DNA of 64,000 nt from Linnemannia elongata (Eukaryota > Mortierellomycota > Mortierellomycetes > Mortierellales > Mortierellaceae), in contig JAXBDG010000016.1 in assembly GCA_036320915.1 (NCBI GenBank), forward strand, positions 558,001 to 622,000, read 5' to 3'. Below are positions 40,719 to 51,700 of the stretch, piece after piece. The notes under the pieces were generated by a model. The model ran no database searches. It saw only the letters and a list, made by a program, of their open reading frames with translations, and was not told the origin of the DNA. Position numbers and translations under genes: made by a program. The stretch's first letter is position 1. Each line of letters starts with the position of its first letter.

Positions 40719-42614
40719 TCAAACATACGACGACCCAATGCCATGAGGATGAGCAGCGATCCAAGCCGTCACCTCCTCCTTCACTTTATCTCCATCTTCG
40801 TCATTCTCACCACTCATCCACATCCTCTCATCCGTCAACCCCCTCACCTCCCTCAACTTGGGCCAATTCCTACGCATCCACTCTAACTCCACAACGCCAA
40901 TCCTATGAGCCGTCATCCTTACATCCAACACCCTCAACTCCTTCAGCCCCGCCAACACCTCCAATCCACTCTCCATCGAAAACTCCAAACTCGAGTAGTC
41001 GTAGCACTCCTTCATCTCCTTTACCTTCTTCTGTATATCCACCTCTGCACGCCCAATCTTTGGGCCCATCAACCACCGGAAAGCATCCCTTAGATTCTGG
41101 TCGACCGTTCCTAGAACCAACTCCCGCAAAGACGTCATCCCACTCAACTGCGTGTAGATCCATCTCTGCACATCGTACCGCCGAACAGCTTGCTGCTGTT
41201 GCTGTTCTGCGGCGGCGGCGGCGGCGGTGGCGTCCGTGGAGCGCGTGCCTTCTTCTCCTTCTTCTTCCCCCCCGTATTTTTTCAACAACTGCTGTTTGAT
41301 TCGAGGACGACGATGGACCACATCAGGTCGAGGAACACCGCTGATCCGCATCTGCAAGAACTCCATCGACCCGCCCAACGCCCAAGACCGATCCACCCCT
41401 TCTATTGTATGCTTGACAAATGCCTTGTAAGCATCTACCTCAAACATTCTCATCTCCCTCCTTAAACGCCGATCAGGCGCACCCACCAGACGCCGCAGCT
41501 TGCTTGCAGTACAAAGGATCTCCAAAAACTCTTCATGACCAGTCCTGCCCCATCCCTCGACAGAAAGAACCTCAACCGTCTCTGCAGCAAATTTCATAAA
41601 GGCATCAAACGCCATCGGTCCAAAATCCTGCATGTCTGGCAACTCGACACGTCTCCAACCCACAGTAGTAGACGACAATAGCATTGCCATGGACTCATCA
41701 CTCTCCCTTTTCGAACCCTTCCTCCAATCGAAATGGGTCACATTCGGACAAAACTCTCGAAGAGCCATGGGGATGGAAATAATCGACCACTCTTGGAGAT
41801 GAGAGAGTCGGATAGTTTCCAACTGCCTGCACTTGTCCAAGAACAACAGCCTTCCGGGATCAATATCAGCAAAGCCTCCAGAAATCGACACTTCCTTTAA
41901 CGACTCTGAATAAATATAGTACCCCCCTTCACCAAGAGGTGGTTTATCATTCACAAAGTCCGCAAAGAACATAGGCAGACGGGCCTCAAACGTCTTGTCA
42001 TCAAGGGGTGGCAGCCCCGGTGGCGACAGGTGGGCGGCAAACGAGATCTCGAGCCTCTCTAGGCTGGGGAGCTTTAAGATCCGAGGCATGATATTGTGGA
42101 AATCGCTGTCGCCGTTCTTGAGGCGAAAACATGGCTCGCTGATGGACAACGAACGCAGGTTTTGGTTTTGGTGGATGAGTGTCACGAGGATTATTGGGTT
42201 GTCGTAGCCCCTTAGCTCTTCTTGGACCTCAAGGCTCAACGGAGTAGTGGAGTATATGTCGTTGAACCACATAACGGTAGGTACGTCCACCACATCGTCG
42301 TCGGTGGGGCAATAGGTCAGGGACTGGAGCTTGGTGAGAATGCGGGCTATAATGATTACAAAGGTTGGATCGTTGGTTTCGAGGATACGGATGTGGTCGT
42401 GGTAGTGGAAGAAAGCGCGCCAAAATGTTCTTGTGAGGAAGAGGGGGCGGAGATCTTTGTTGGTGTTGCGGAGTGTTCGCCAGAGGGATGGAATGAAGAG
42501 GGAATGCCATGACTTGTTGACGAGGACACATTGCGTAAGGTCATGGGAGTCCAAGAAAGAGCTCATGAGCTCGGTCACCTCTGAGGGGAGGTTGGAGAGG
42601 TGAGTTGAAGGCAT
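40719..42614 (-). CDS. F-box/leucine-rich-repeat protein 3
   Basis: Single exon, 631 residues. F-box at residues about 6-49: SNLPSEVTELMSSFLDSHDL, then VNKSWHSLFIPSLW. LRR-like repeats fill the middle. Unlike its paralogues it carries an Ala/Gln run (encoded by GCC/GCG and CAG/CAA codons near 41185-41230), preceded by a Glu/Gly-rich stretch, inserted just before the conserved YDVQRWIYTQL segment. The family end reads LRVLDVRMTAHRIGVVELEW, MRRNWPKLREVRGL and HPHGIGSSYV. The insertion looks like microsatellite-driven expansion. Likely SCF substrate receptor; target unknown. Confidence 0.82.
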   Translation of the reverse strand: MPSTHLSNLPSEVTELMSSFLDSHDLTQCVLVNKSWHSLFIPSLWRTLRNTNKDLRPLFLTRTFWRAFFHYHDHIRILETNDPTFVIIIARILTKLQSLTYCPTDDDVVDVPTVMWFNDIYSTTPLSLEVQEELRGYDNPIILVTLIHQNQNLRSLSISEPCFRLKNGDSDFHNIMPRILKLPSLERLEISFAAHLSPPGLPPLDDKTFEARLPMFFADFVNDKPPLGEGGYYIYSESLKEVSISGGFADIDPGRLLFLDKCRQLETIRLSHLQEWSIISIPMALREFCPNVTHFDWRKGSKRESDESMAMLLSSTTVGWRRVELPDMQDFGPMAFDAFMKFAAETVEVLSVEGWGRTGHEEFLEILCTASKLRRLVGAPDRRLRREMRMFEVDAYKAFVKHTIEGVDRSWALGGSMEFLQMRISGVPRPDVVHRRPRIKQQLLKKYGGEEEGEEGTRSTDATAAAAAAEQQQQQAVRRYDVQRWIYTQLSGMTSLRELVLGTVDQNLRDAFRWLMGPKIGRAEVDIQKKVKEMKECYDYSSLEFSMESGLEVLAGLKELRVLDVRMTAHRIGVVELEWMRRNWPKLREVRGLTDERMWMSGENDEDGDKVKEEVTAWIAAHPHGIGSSYV

Positions 42615-43172
42615 CGACGGGGGTGAGGATGGCGAGTGGGGGGCGTTGTTTGTTCGTTTGGAAAAAAACCCTCTTTTTATATCATTTGTATTCCAAGCTA
42701 AAAAAATCAGGGGAACAATGCCACCCGAAAAATGATTTGGTTCAATCTGATCCTACTCTCTTATTTTTCATGACTTAGGATGAGGCTGCGTTGGGGGTTC
42801 TTTGCGGGGTTGCGTCATGAAGGGAGGCTGTGATGTGGCGAGGGTTGTGGGGTTTATGGTGAGTGATGCTGCTAGATGGGCTAATGGGTAGGCTATGAGG
42901 GTTAACGCCGGTATGACCATCTTAGTAATGTGTCCTCTTTCACCTTTGTACTGAACATCGGGTGGTTGTTTTAATAAAATTACGTATCTTCCTTGGATAG
43001 CAATATCAGGCACCTTTTGCTTTAGTACGTTTACTTGCCACTGATGAACATAATTCGATTGTTTGCATACTCACACACTATGCCTCCAAAAAAAACACTC
43101 GTTTTGATCAATCGTATTTTATTTGCTTCCGCATTCACATCTCGGCCTCCTCCCTCCTTGAAAAGAAGACAA
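42615..43172. other. intergenic region with a possible small membrane-protein frame
   Basis: On the minus strand, 42920-42768 encodes about 50 residues from an internal ATG (MVIPALTLIAYPLAHLAASL, then a Pro-rich tail). It could be a single-pass small protein or chance. No family is recognised and no splice partner is sure. The rest is the 3' flank of LST8 and the leader of the F-box gene. Confidence 0.3.
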
Positions 43173-44538
43173 CTACATCGAGAAATCGTTGAGAGCGACA
43201 CAGACACAGGCCTTCTGGTGCCCATTATAATGCTTAACAGTATTCCCAGACGACAAGTTCCACAACCGCGCGGTCTTATCCGAACTGGCTGTCACTAAAT
43301 ACTCCGAATCCGCCGAGAAAGCACAATCCCAAACCCAACGCTCATGCCCCACGAGCGTCGTCTCCAACTCGAACGAATAATTATCCGTTTTCCAGATTTT
43401 GACTGTACTGTCCGCAGAACAAGTTGCCAAATGCTTAACATCAGGAGAAAGGACACACTTGGTAATATACTTTTCATGGGCCGCGAATTTGGTGATGGGT
43501 TGGAAGTCGGTAAAGTCTCGGTTATGGGTCATTTTCCAGACGTAGCAGTTGCCCGTGTTGTTGGCGGCGATGAGGGAGGAGCCGTCGTTGGCGACGGTCA
43601 CGGAGCGGACGGGAATGTCTTCTTCGGGGACCAATTCGCGTGTGCAGGAAGATTCGCCTATGTCCCAGAGTTTGATGGACCCGTTTTGGTCGCAGGAGAT
43701 GAGTTCGCCTTGGTTTGGGTGGATTACCACGTCGTTCACGGGAGCCTTGTGATCAAAGATCCTCTGCGCATCCGGGCAACTATCGGATATAAGTAGAAAT
43801 GCATATGAGTATTCTTTTATGTCCAATTGTGCTTATAAATCATATAAATGTCCATTCCCAAAAGAAAGAGAGTTGATAAGTACCGAATGTCCCAAATCTT
43901 CACGGTGTGATCTTCACTGGCGGTGACCATCCATTTGCCCTCGCAGTGAAAGGCAACGGCGGTGACGTTGCTGGTATGGCCTTTGAAGGAAACGACGGGG
44001 TTTGGGTGTCCGCTGTTGATGTCGTAGAGTCGGACGTGTGGGTTACTGGCAGCTGCGAGATACTGTTTGTCTGGTGAAATGCACAACTTGTTCACTTGCT
44101 AGGAAACATGAAGATAATGGAGTGATGGCGCATTTGATTAGGGTTGATTGGGGCGAGCTCTGTTTGATGCGGTTGAAGAATAATTGGGGTGTGTATTTTT
44201 AACAAGTTACTGCGTCGGGATGTTGGATTGTCCTTAAGCAGGTAGTATTCGTTGCGTCCCTAAATACGTTACAAGTGGTTGTCGATAGCGGTTAGATCCA
44301 ATTGAGTTCGCTAAGCGTATGTTTCCTTCGAGTATCTCCAACCTTTAACCCTTCGACAGTATGTTGTGCCTTACCAGAAACGAATGACATGGTCGTAGGC
44401 GGCTGTGACGAGGATGACTGGATGGGGGTCGTGCTGTTGTTGTTGTTGTTGTTGCTGCTGTTGATGGGAGTGCGGGTGTTGTTGGCTGGGGTAGTTAGAG
44501 TGGTGCTGTCCCTTGGCATGTGTCCTTGCATTCGGCAT
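43173..44538 (-). CDS. LST8: LST8/GbetaL, WD40 subunit of TOR complexes
   Basis: LST8 binds the kinase domain of TOR in both TORC1 and TORC2. Four exons (44538-44375, 44259-44211, 44098-43884, 43779-43173) give 344 residues as a seven-bladed WD40 propeller. Diagnostic segments in order: [15 protein letters not shown] (exon 1), [22 protein letters not shown] across the exon 2/3 join, [46 protein letters not shown], then [14 protein letters not shown] and [14 protein letters not shown]. Exon 2 is only 49 bases. The N-terminus is extended by about 37 residues rich in His and Gln (CAA/CAG run at about 44434-44460), not found in yeast or animal LST8. No disabling change. It lies between two F-box genes, 156 bases from the end of the one upstream. 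Confidence 0.95.
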
Positions 44539-44694
44539 GACTCGTCCTGTTCTGTTGTCCTTGGTCTTGAAGAAGTGTGAAATGTGAGAGAGAAACGTGG
44601 ACGCGCCTTTTTTTTTTTTTTTTTGTTCAGCTCGGTGAAGCTGCGCCAGCGCTGAAAATGGTCACGTACAGTCCATTTTTAGCTGTCTCTGACC

Positions 44695-46500
44695 TTAATA
44701 ACAAGACCCGATCCCGTTTGGGTGATCCGCCATCCATGCATCGACCGCAGCCTTGATCGCCAACCCATCTGCAACATCTCCAGCCCACTCTCGCTTCGAC
44801 TCTAATCCCCGAATCGTCTTCAGCTTGGGCCAATTGACATGCATCCAGTCCAGTTCTGCAACTCCTATCCTATGCGCAGTCGACTTGACATCCAAGACCC
44901 TCAATTCCTTCAGTTCCGCCAACATCTCCAGCCCACTATCCAGCGAGAACTCCAAGGAGCGGTAAATAAATGTGGGAGCCACATGCCGTAACGACTCTTC
45001 CAAGGGAATCGGATCGTAAGACAAGTGGGCAACGCTTCTCGCCAACAACGCCTTGGGATCCAACTCCCTTACTCCCAATATCAGCTCTTGAAGACCCGTA
45101 AGCCTCCTCAGTTGTGTATAAACCCACCGCTGAACGTCGTACCGGAGATGCACATCCCCTCCCCCTTCAGGTACATCTGGATTAGGAGGAAGTGGGTCTC
45201 CATTTCGTCGGCAAACAATGTCGGGTCGAGGAACGTCATCAATCCAGATCTGCAGAAACTCCAAAGATGGACCCAAAGCCCAAGATCGATCCTTTCCATG
45301 AGTGTGTTGATAAAATGCCGAATAAGCCCACATGGTCAGTTCCGTCGTGCTCGACCAAACCTTCCCATCCGCCGGCCCCTCAAGTCGTCTGAGATGCTGA
45401 GCAGAACAGAGTAGATCCAAAAAATCGGGCCCTTGAAGGTCGCCCCATCCATTCACCTTGAGTACCTCTAACCTCGTTCGGGCACTCTCCATCAATGCTG
45501 CGAACGCCTTTGGCCCAAACTCGTCCATGTCAGGCAACGATATCTCCTTCCAATGTGATTTGGCAGACGATATCAAAACAGCAATCTCGTCGTCAAATCC
45601 CCGGGAAGGCTCCCTCCAGTCCAGGTGAGAAAGTTGGTGACAGCATTTGTTAAACGCGACCCCGAGCGAGACCATGGCCACTTCGTCAATGTTGTTGAGC
45701 TGGACCCGCTCCAGACTGGGACACCGAGTCAGGAAGCCAACTCGTAGAGCCGCGATATGCGAATCGCCGCCGAAGAGGACCAGCTTCTTCAGGGCCTCAA
45801 AGACGCCCAACGTTCCTGCCTCTGGCGCCCATGCTTCTAGCGCGGTGTATATGGTATTTTCATCATTCTCCGCAGTCAATGTGGCAAAAGCTGGATGGTG
45901 GCCAAATCGGATCTCCAGTCGCTCTAGAGCACGCGTAGGACAACAACCGATAATGAGTAGAAAGGCGTCGGTCCCGTCCCTAAACCGAAAACACGTCTCG
46001 TCCACTGTCAAGGATTTCAGATTGTCACTCGCTTGCAAAAGCAGCCCCAACGTTCGAGCGTTCCCATGTTTCGCGTCATCTTCCTGCTGCTGCTCCTGCT
46101 CCTGTTCTTGCTCTACTCCTGCGGCGCCATCGCCCAGTAATGTCAGCCTCGGGAAAGAAGACGGTGTCTCCTGTTCGAAACTAGCCACCAACGTTAGAAG
46201 GCCTACTCCTACACTTCGTCTACCAAACTGAACAAGACCCAGTATATCTGCGACCAGACCGTCGCCAAGTTCGAGGTGTCGGATAAACTGCGAGTTGCGA
46301 ATGAGAATCAGTATTCGCTTATTGTCACAGAACCAACTGTCGGCTTTCACGTTCCGCCAGAGGGAAGGGGTGAAGAGAGTGAGCCACTGATGGCAGATGC
46401 GTACGCATTGAGCAAGGTCATGTCGGTTTAGGGATGTGGCGATGAGAGGGACGATTTCTGGCGGTAGGGATGAGAATGAGACAGGGCCGATGGGGTCCAT
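44695..46500 (-). CDS. F-box/leucine-rich-repeat protein 4
   Basis: Single exon, 601 residues from the ATG at 46500 (MDPIGPVSF); this places the F-box (FSSLPPEIVPLIATSL, then WLTLFTPSLW) at residues about 8-52, as in its paralogues. The upstream in-frame ATG at 46623 would add a non-conserved leader. LRR-like repeats include LKSLTVDETCF and LERVQLNNI, and an acidic Gln/Glu run lies at about 46085-46125. The family end reads RVLDVKSTAHRIGVAELDWM, HVNWPKLKTIRGLES and HPNGIGSCY. The pseudogene at 24985-25380 is its closest relative in the window. Likely SCF substrate receptor. Confidence 0.82.
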   Translation of the reverse strand: MDPIGPVSFSSLPPEIVPLIATSLNRHDLAQCVRICHQWLTLFTPSLWRNVKADSWFCDNKRILILIRNSQFIRHLELGDGLVADILGLVQFGRRSVGVGLLTLVASFEQETPSSFPRLTLLGDGAAGVEQEQEQEQQQEDDAKHGNARTLGLLLQASDNLKSLTVDETCFRFRDGTDAFLLIIGCCPTRALERLEIRFGHHPAFATLTAENDENTIYTALEAWAPEAGTLGVFEALKKLVLFGGDSHIAALRVGFLTRCPSLERVQLNNIDEVAMVSLGVAFNKCCHQLSHLDWREPSRGFDDEIAVLISSAKSHWKEISLPDMDEFGPKAFAALMESARTRLEVLKVNGWGDLQGPDFLDLLCSAQHLRRLEGPADGKVWSSTTELTMWAYSAFYQHTHGKDRSWALGPSLEFLQIWIDDVPRPDIVCRRNGDPLPPNPDVPEGGGDVHLRYDVQRWVYTQLRRLTGLQELILGVRELDPKALLARSVAHLSYDPIPLEESLRHVAPTFIYRSLEFSLDSGLEMLAELKELRVLDVKSTAHRIGVAELDWMHVNWPKLKTIRGLESKREWAGDVADGLAIKAAVDAWMADHPNGIGSCY

Positions 46501-46699
46501 TGTCAAAAGGTGAATGCAGAGAAGCGATGTTGAAGAACGAGTAAGAGTAAAGAACAAATAAGGAGAGGGAGCGCAAGTGTGGGAAATAAAGGCTCTCGTT
46601 TTGCAAGGGTAATCAAGTCGCATCCATCCACCAAAGGTTGGCCCAATGGTCGAAAAAGGAGCATCCTAGTATACCAAAAGACAAACGACAATAAAAGCT

Positions 46700-48511
46700 C
46701 TAGATTGAGATTGATTCTGGATAATATGACCCAATGCCATTCTTGTGCCTAGCCAACCATGTCTCCACCGCGTCCTTACTCGCCAGCCCCGCTTCAACAT
46801 CCCCCGTCCACTCCCTCTTCGACACCAACCCCCTCACCTCCCTCAACCTAGGCCAATTCTTCCGCATCCACTCCAACTCCTTCACCCCAATCCGATGCGC
46901 CGTTCCCCAAACATCCAACACCCTCAACTTCTTCAACCCCGCCAACAACTTCAATCCACTCTTCAAAGAAAATTCCAAACCGTGATAAATAAACAACGGG
47001 TACACATCCTTCAACATCTCCTCGGCCTCGATCGACTCCAGATCCGCATCCATCTTCAGACCTGCTCTCTTCAGCACTTTCGGATCTGGTTTCCTCACGC
47101 CCAATATCAGTTCCTGGAGTCCTGTGAGTCGTCCCAGTTGGGTGTAGATCCACTTCTGCACCTTGTACCGCTGCTTATTGCTATCCGTGTTACTTAAAAG
47201 ATCACCCGGAATGGTGACGGGACCGCCATTCCTGCGGCACACGACATCCGGTCGAGGGACCTCCTCAATCCGTAACTGCAGGTACTCCATCGAAGGACCC
47301 AACACCCACGTTCGATCCATATCTTGCTTATGCTTCTCGTACGCCCAATAGCCCCACAATGTGAACTCTTGAGTCTCCTCCGACGCCATCCCATCCGCCG
47401 GCCCTTCAAGTCGTCTCAGATTTCTAGCAGAACAAAGGATCTCCAGAAACTCAACATCCTGATTATAACCCCAACCCCCAACCTTAAGTACCTCCAATGT
47501 GGTCGAGACACTCTTCATCAAAGTCTCTGTCGACAGCGGTCCAAAGGTGAGCATATCCGGTAACGAGACCTCCTTCCATCCGGACTGACTGGCTTCCAAT
47601 AGTTTCGCAATTTCCAAGTCCATCCCCGTCCATGGCCCTCTCCAATCCAGATGCGTCAACAGCATGCAACAATGAGACAACGCCGTTCCCAACGACACCA
47701 TCGCAACATTGTCGAGATTCTCCAACCGGATTTTTTCCACCCTCAAACACCTCACAAGAAACGCCAACCGCGAAAATTCAATATGCCGATTTCCTCCAGA
47801 GATAACCAACTCCCTCAGGTTCTGAAACCACCCAAACGCGCCAATGGGCTCCATCGCAGACATCAACAATGTCAATAAATCATCCATGTAATAGATCGGC
47901 GGCGGCGTCGAAGCTACTGCAATTGAACGCCTATAAGAGCACCGTCCAAACCGAATCTCCAACCTCTCCAGCCTTGCAATAGGACACACTGCCATCACCA
48001 TAGAGAACGCATCCGACCCATCCCTGTTCCTAAAACAACTCTCATCCAACACCAGCTCTCTCAAATTCCAATTCCTGACTAAAAACAACTCCACAACCCG
48101 GGCATTCCCAAAATTCTCGGCATTCTCCTTCCTAACCGCCGCCAGACTCCGCTCCGGTCTCGACTCGATCATGGAAAAAATCGACCCAGCCTCTCGTGGG
48201 AAACTAACGCGCAGGGATCGAAGAGTGCCCTCGCCTTGTAATTTGAGCGCCAAGATTTGTGCGACATGGGGGTTGGTGAGGACGAGGTGTTGTACATGGC
48301 GCTTGTTGTTTAAGAAGGCGTTTAGTGGGGTGTCAGTATCGTCACAGAAGAAGCGAGTGTTGGCGTGGAGGATTCGCCAAAAGAGCGGTGTGAAGATGGT
48401 TGTGTAGTTGCGAGAGAGGCGGAGACATTGTGCTAGGTCATGGAGGCTGAGATAGGAGGCGATGATATATATGATTTCTGGAGGTAACGTAGAGAAAGAA
48501 GCAAATGACAT
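46700..48511 (-). CDS. F-box/leucine-rich-repeat protein 5
   Basis: Single exon, 603 residues from the ATG at 48511 (MSFASFSTLPPEIIYIIASY). The F-box continues LHDLAQCLRLSRNY, then FTPLFW. Regular LRR-like units follow, such as LRELVLDESCF and VEKIRLENL. The end reads RVLDVWGTAHRIGVKELEWM, RKNWPRLREVRGLV and KNGIGSYY. It is nearest to F-box protein 4 and lies directly upstream of it on the same strand with about 200 bases between, which suggests tandem duplication. The upstream in-frame ATG (48610) is judged to be leader. Likely SCF substrate receptor; target unknown. Confidence 0.82.
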   Translation of the reverse strand: MSFASFSTLPPEIIYIIASYLSLHDLAQCLRLSRNYTTIFTPLFWRILHANTRFFCDDTDTPLNAFLNNKRHVQHLVLTNPHVAQILALKLQGEGTLRSLRVSFPREAGSIFSMIESRPERSLAAVRKENAENFGNARVVELFLVRNWNLRELVLDESCFRNRDGSDAFSMVMAVCPIARLERLEIRFGRCSYRRSIAVASTPPPIYYMDDLLTLLMSAMEPIGAFGWFQNLRELVISGGNRHIEFSRLAFLVRCLRVEKIRLENLDNVAMVSLGTALSHCCMLLTHLDWRGPWTGMDLEIAKLLEASQSGWKEVSLPDMLTFGPLSTETLMKSVSTTLEVLKVGGWGYNQDVEFLEILCSARNLRRLEGPADGMASEETQEFTLWGYWAYEKHKQDMDRTWVLGPSMEYLQLRIEEVPRPDVVCRRNGGPVTIPGDLLSNTDSNKQRYKVQKWIYTQLGRLTGLQELILGVRKPDPKVLKRAGLKMDADLESIEAEEMLKDVYPLFIYHGLEFSLKSGLKLLAGLKKLRVLDVWGTAHRIGVKELEWMRKNWPRLREVRGLVSKREWTGDVEAGLASKDAVETWLARHKNGIGSYYPESISI

Positions 48512-48703
48512 GTTGAAAAATGGAGAATGGAATTGAGGGGAGTCTATGGACGGAAAGGAGATAGAAGAGACAGAGAAGAAGAAGAACAAGCCTTGAACAA
48601 AGGGGGACAAGATAATACTAGAGTGCTAGGTTGGATTTGAAATTTTCATTCGCAAAGAGAGAGAGAAACAAAAAGAAACTGCGTTTGTCTTAGCCTTGAT
48701 TCC

Positions 48704-51700
48704 CTAATTTGCAGCATTAGACGGACTGGCCGCTGGAATTGATGCAGATTGCGAAGATGCAGAAGTTGGCGCACCCGCAAGGAACGGTGATTGTGTTGCA
48801 TCCGCAGCTGGTGGCGTATGACCAAAGAAGCTCGACGGAGGAGGAGGTGGCAGAGCCCAAGGTTGACCGCGGTGATGGTCACGAGTCCAGGGAGGGGGGT
48901 AGTAACTCCAGGCGTTTTGGTGTGATGAGTGGAAGGTGTGCTGCAAGGTTGGGTAATGCTGACCATGAGCGTAAATGTAGTCGGTTCTTGTGTGAGTCGT
49001 GTGCTGCGCATAACTGTGGTAGTAATCTGGAGGAGCGAGTGCTGAATTGTACGTGCCATGTTCACAAACACATGACCTTCCCTCCCTGGCACATTGGCAC
49101 CAGTATCCATAGGTGAGTCTCGCTGTATTCCCGTAATGCGGTGTTGGTGTGAAGGACGTTGCTGGAGGGAATGAATCAGCGTAGTCGTACACTGGTGTGG
49201 AGTAGGTTGCTGGTGTAGCCTCGGTCCTTTCTGTGACAAGGATAAAAAAATGTTAGCGTATCGTCAGTGTCTGAAAGAGTAATAAAAAACCATGCCTTAA
49301 CTGAGTAGTAAAAAAAATAGAAAACACGCCTTACCAATGGCCTGATCCCTGACTGTTTCATCGTCTGCTTGTCTATGAGCGATACTCGCGGTAGGATTAT
49401 TCTTTGCATCTGATGCTGGAGTCTGTAAAAATTCCTGCGTGGTGGCATGCGGCGCTTTGATGCAGAAGAATTAACGAGGGCGTAAGATTCTACAAAATGC
49501 GGGAGGATCATTTCAAACAAAAGAGTCCGATAACGAACAATGAGTGGTACCTTGTTCGTCGCTGTCAACCGTCTTCGTCTCTGTTGATAGTTCGGTGGCT
49601 ATTGCATCGACGCTCTTTTTCTTATCCGAATCAGACGTTGGCTCTGTGGTAGTCGTTGGTTCTGCGATGGCCACCGCGTCAAGCTGCTCCATAAGTGCTA
49701 CAAAAAAGAAGGATTCAAAATTAAAACAGTCAGTCCGTAAGCAAAAAAATCACCAACAAACCAAATCCTTTGATAGAAAGTACATATTACCCAAGACTCT
49801 TTTCTTGGCTTTCTCGATTTCAGCTCGACTTTCACTGGTGCCCATAGTAGTTTGACTGTTCGTTGCTAACTTGACATTGACCTTGGACGCGCTGTTGCCG
49901 CGCAGATGAGACGCTAGTGTGAGCGCTACTGGAAATGAGGACAAGACTGGACTTGATGCAGGAGAAATTATCATATCATCATCCACAAACGTTTCCTCTT
50001 GGACAGAAGACAGTGGCGGTAAGGTCATTGAATCCAAGGGCAATGGAGAAGGTAAAACCGAGCGCGGGGGTTCCAGTGCGTCGGATCCGTGCACAGGTAG
50101 AGGAATAGTAGGACTGGAAGGCTTTGACAAGTCGGTGGCGTCGTCTTGGGAGTCGCGACTGCCAGCTTCATCGTCAGTCTTCAAATCGGCAAAGGTGACA
50201 CGCCGGCGCGGCTTACTCGAGATCAATGACGAGTGGCACGCTACTGTCGAAGAGCGATGGTCGATGCTATCGTCACTGTCGTCGGATGATGGCTGTCGGT
50301 CTCGTCTTGTTACCGGCTGCCTTTTCTGGCCAGTATAAGAACGTTCCTTCCCTGTAGCTTTCTTACGCAGGAATAAGTTGTTGTATCTGTCTTGGGCTGG
50401 GCCATTCTTTGTAGGGGATCTTTTTGACTGCACAGAACTCGAAAGCGTTGTAGAAGCGGTCTTGTTGGTACTGGAACACATACCCGTCTCAGAGCTGTCG
50501 ATGTGTTGCACTTGAACGATCTCCTCCGCATGACTGGACTCGCGTTGCGTGTTGATGTACTGCACTTGTTGCTTCAGAACGACTGGAGGTAGCGTGGAAT
50601 AGGCTGCGGGCTGAAGAGGCGTACTCTTTTCGACAGCAATTTGGCCGTCCAATGTATCACCTGCTTGTATGTAGACAGAACGAAAATAGAAATCCGCATC
50701 GAGTTAACATTTGCCTACCAGTTCATTGAAAATATGACAGCAGTTATAAGTCGCGCAAATGAAGCAACGCATACCCTTCTTGCGCGATTTCCATTCAAGA
50801 TGAGGAGATCCGAGATATCCTTCTTTACTCTCATCGCTCTGAGTCTCCTTGTCCTTGTCAGCACTTGCCTCTCCGTAAAAATGAATAGCCTGACTTGTCT
50901 TATTGTTGACCTTACGGGGAAAGGTGTTCGCCGTAGGGGCCGTTATATGCAGAGACTGTTGTTGAGGAAGCGCTTCTCTTGCTGGCTTGCTCCTGCGCGA
51001 AAGCCTTTCCGGTGAGGAATTCTGTTCTCGTCGTACCTTCAAGGCTCGCATAGGTTGGTACTCTTGTCGGCGGAGATCTTGGGTTGGATTTTGACGACGG
51101 CTAACAGTGTTCGTGACGACGGCGGGTGTGATGCTCAAATGAGCGCTATGTCCAGGTGTGTCGGTCTTGTTGATGTCGGCCCTGCGAAGAGCACCAACAA
51201 TCCCGGCATGTCCGGCAGCTCCATCTAACTGCTTTGGAGCTCGCTCTAATTCTTTTATCTCCGACTTTGCGCGTTTGATGCCTTGGAGGGCTGTCTCCTC
51301 ATTTTCCAATCGTACTTTGGACGGGCGTCCAACAGAGCGTTTACCCAAGATAGTAACGACCGAAATGTCTGCAGTCGGAATCCCTGTTTGTTGCTCATAC
51401 TCATGCAAGACGCCATGCAAGGCTTTGTAAGCAACAACGGTGGCACTAACCAATTTGGAGCGGCGGCCTTGAGGTGGTGTTTGCGGGTGAACTTCTTGGA
51501 GCTGTCGATAGTCTTGAAGGACGGCAGAGTGGGCGGTTAATTGTGAACTCTGAACGTGGCTGGTGATTCTGCCTTGGGCGGTTGCGGTCGTGACAGAGGT
51601 GGCAGTAGAGAGATGGATCGCACTCGATATCAATGTGGCAGACTGACGAGGAGGTGGCTGGCTCGTGGACGACTGATGAGAAGTTGTTTTTGGGGAGGAT

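Noticed and set aside
42768..42920. Small possible membrane protein
   Set aside because: Too short, no recognisable family, no clear promoter or partner exon.
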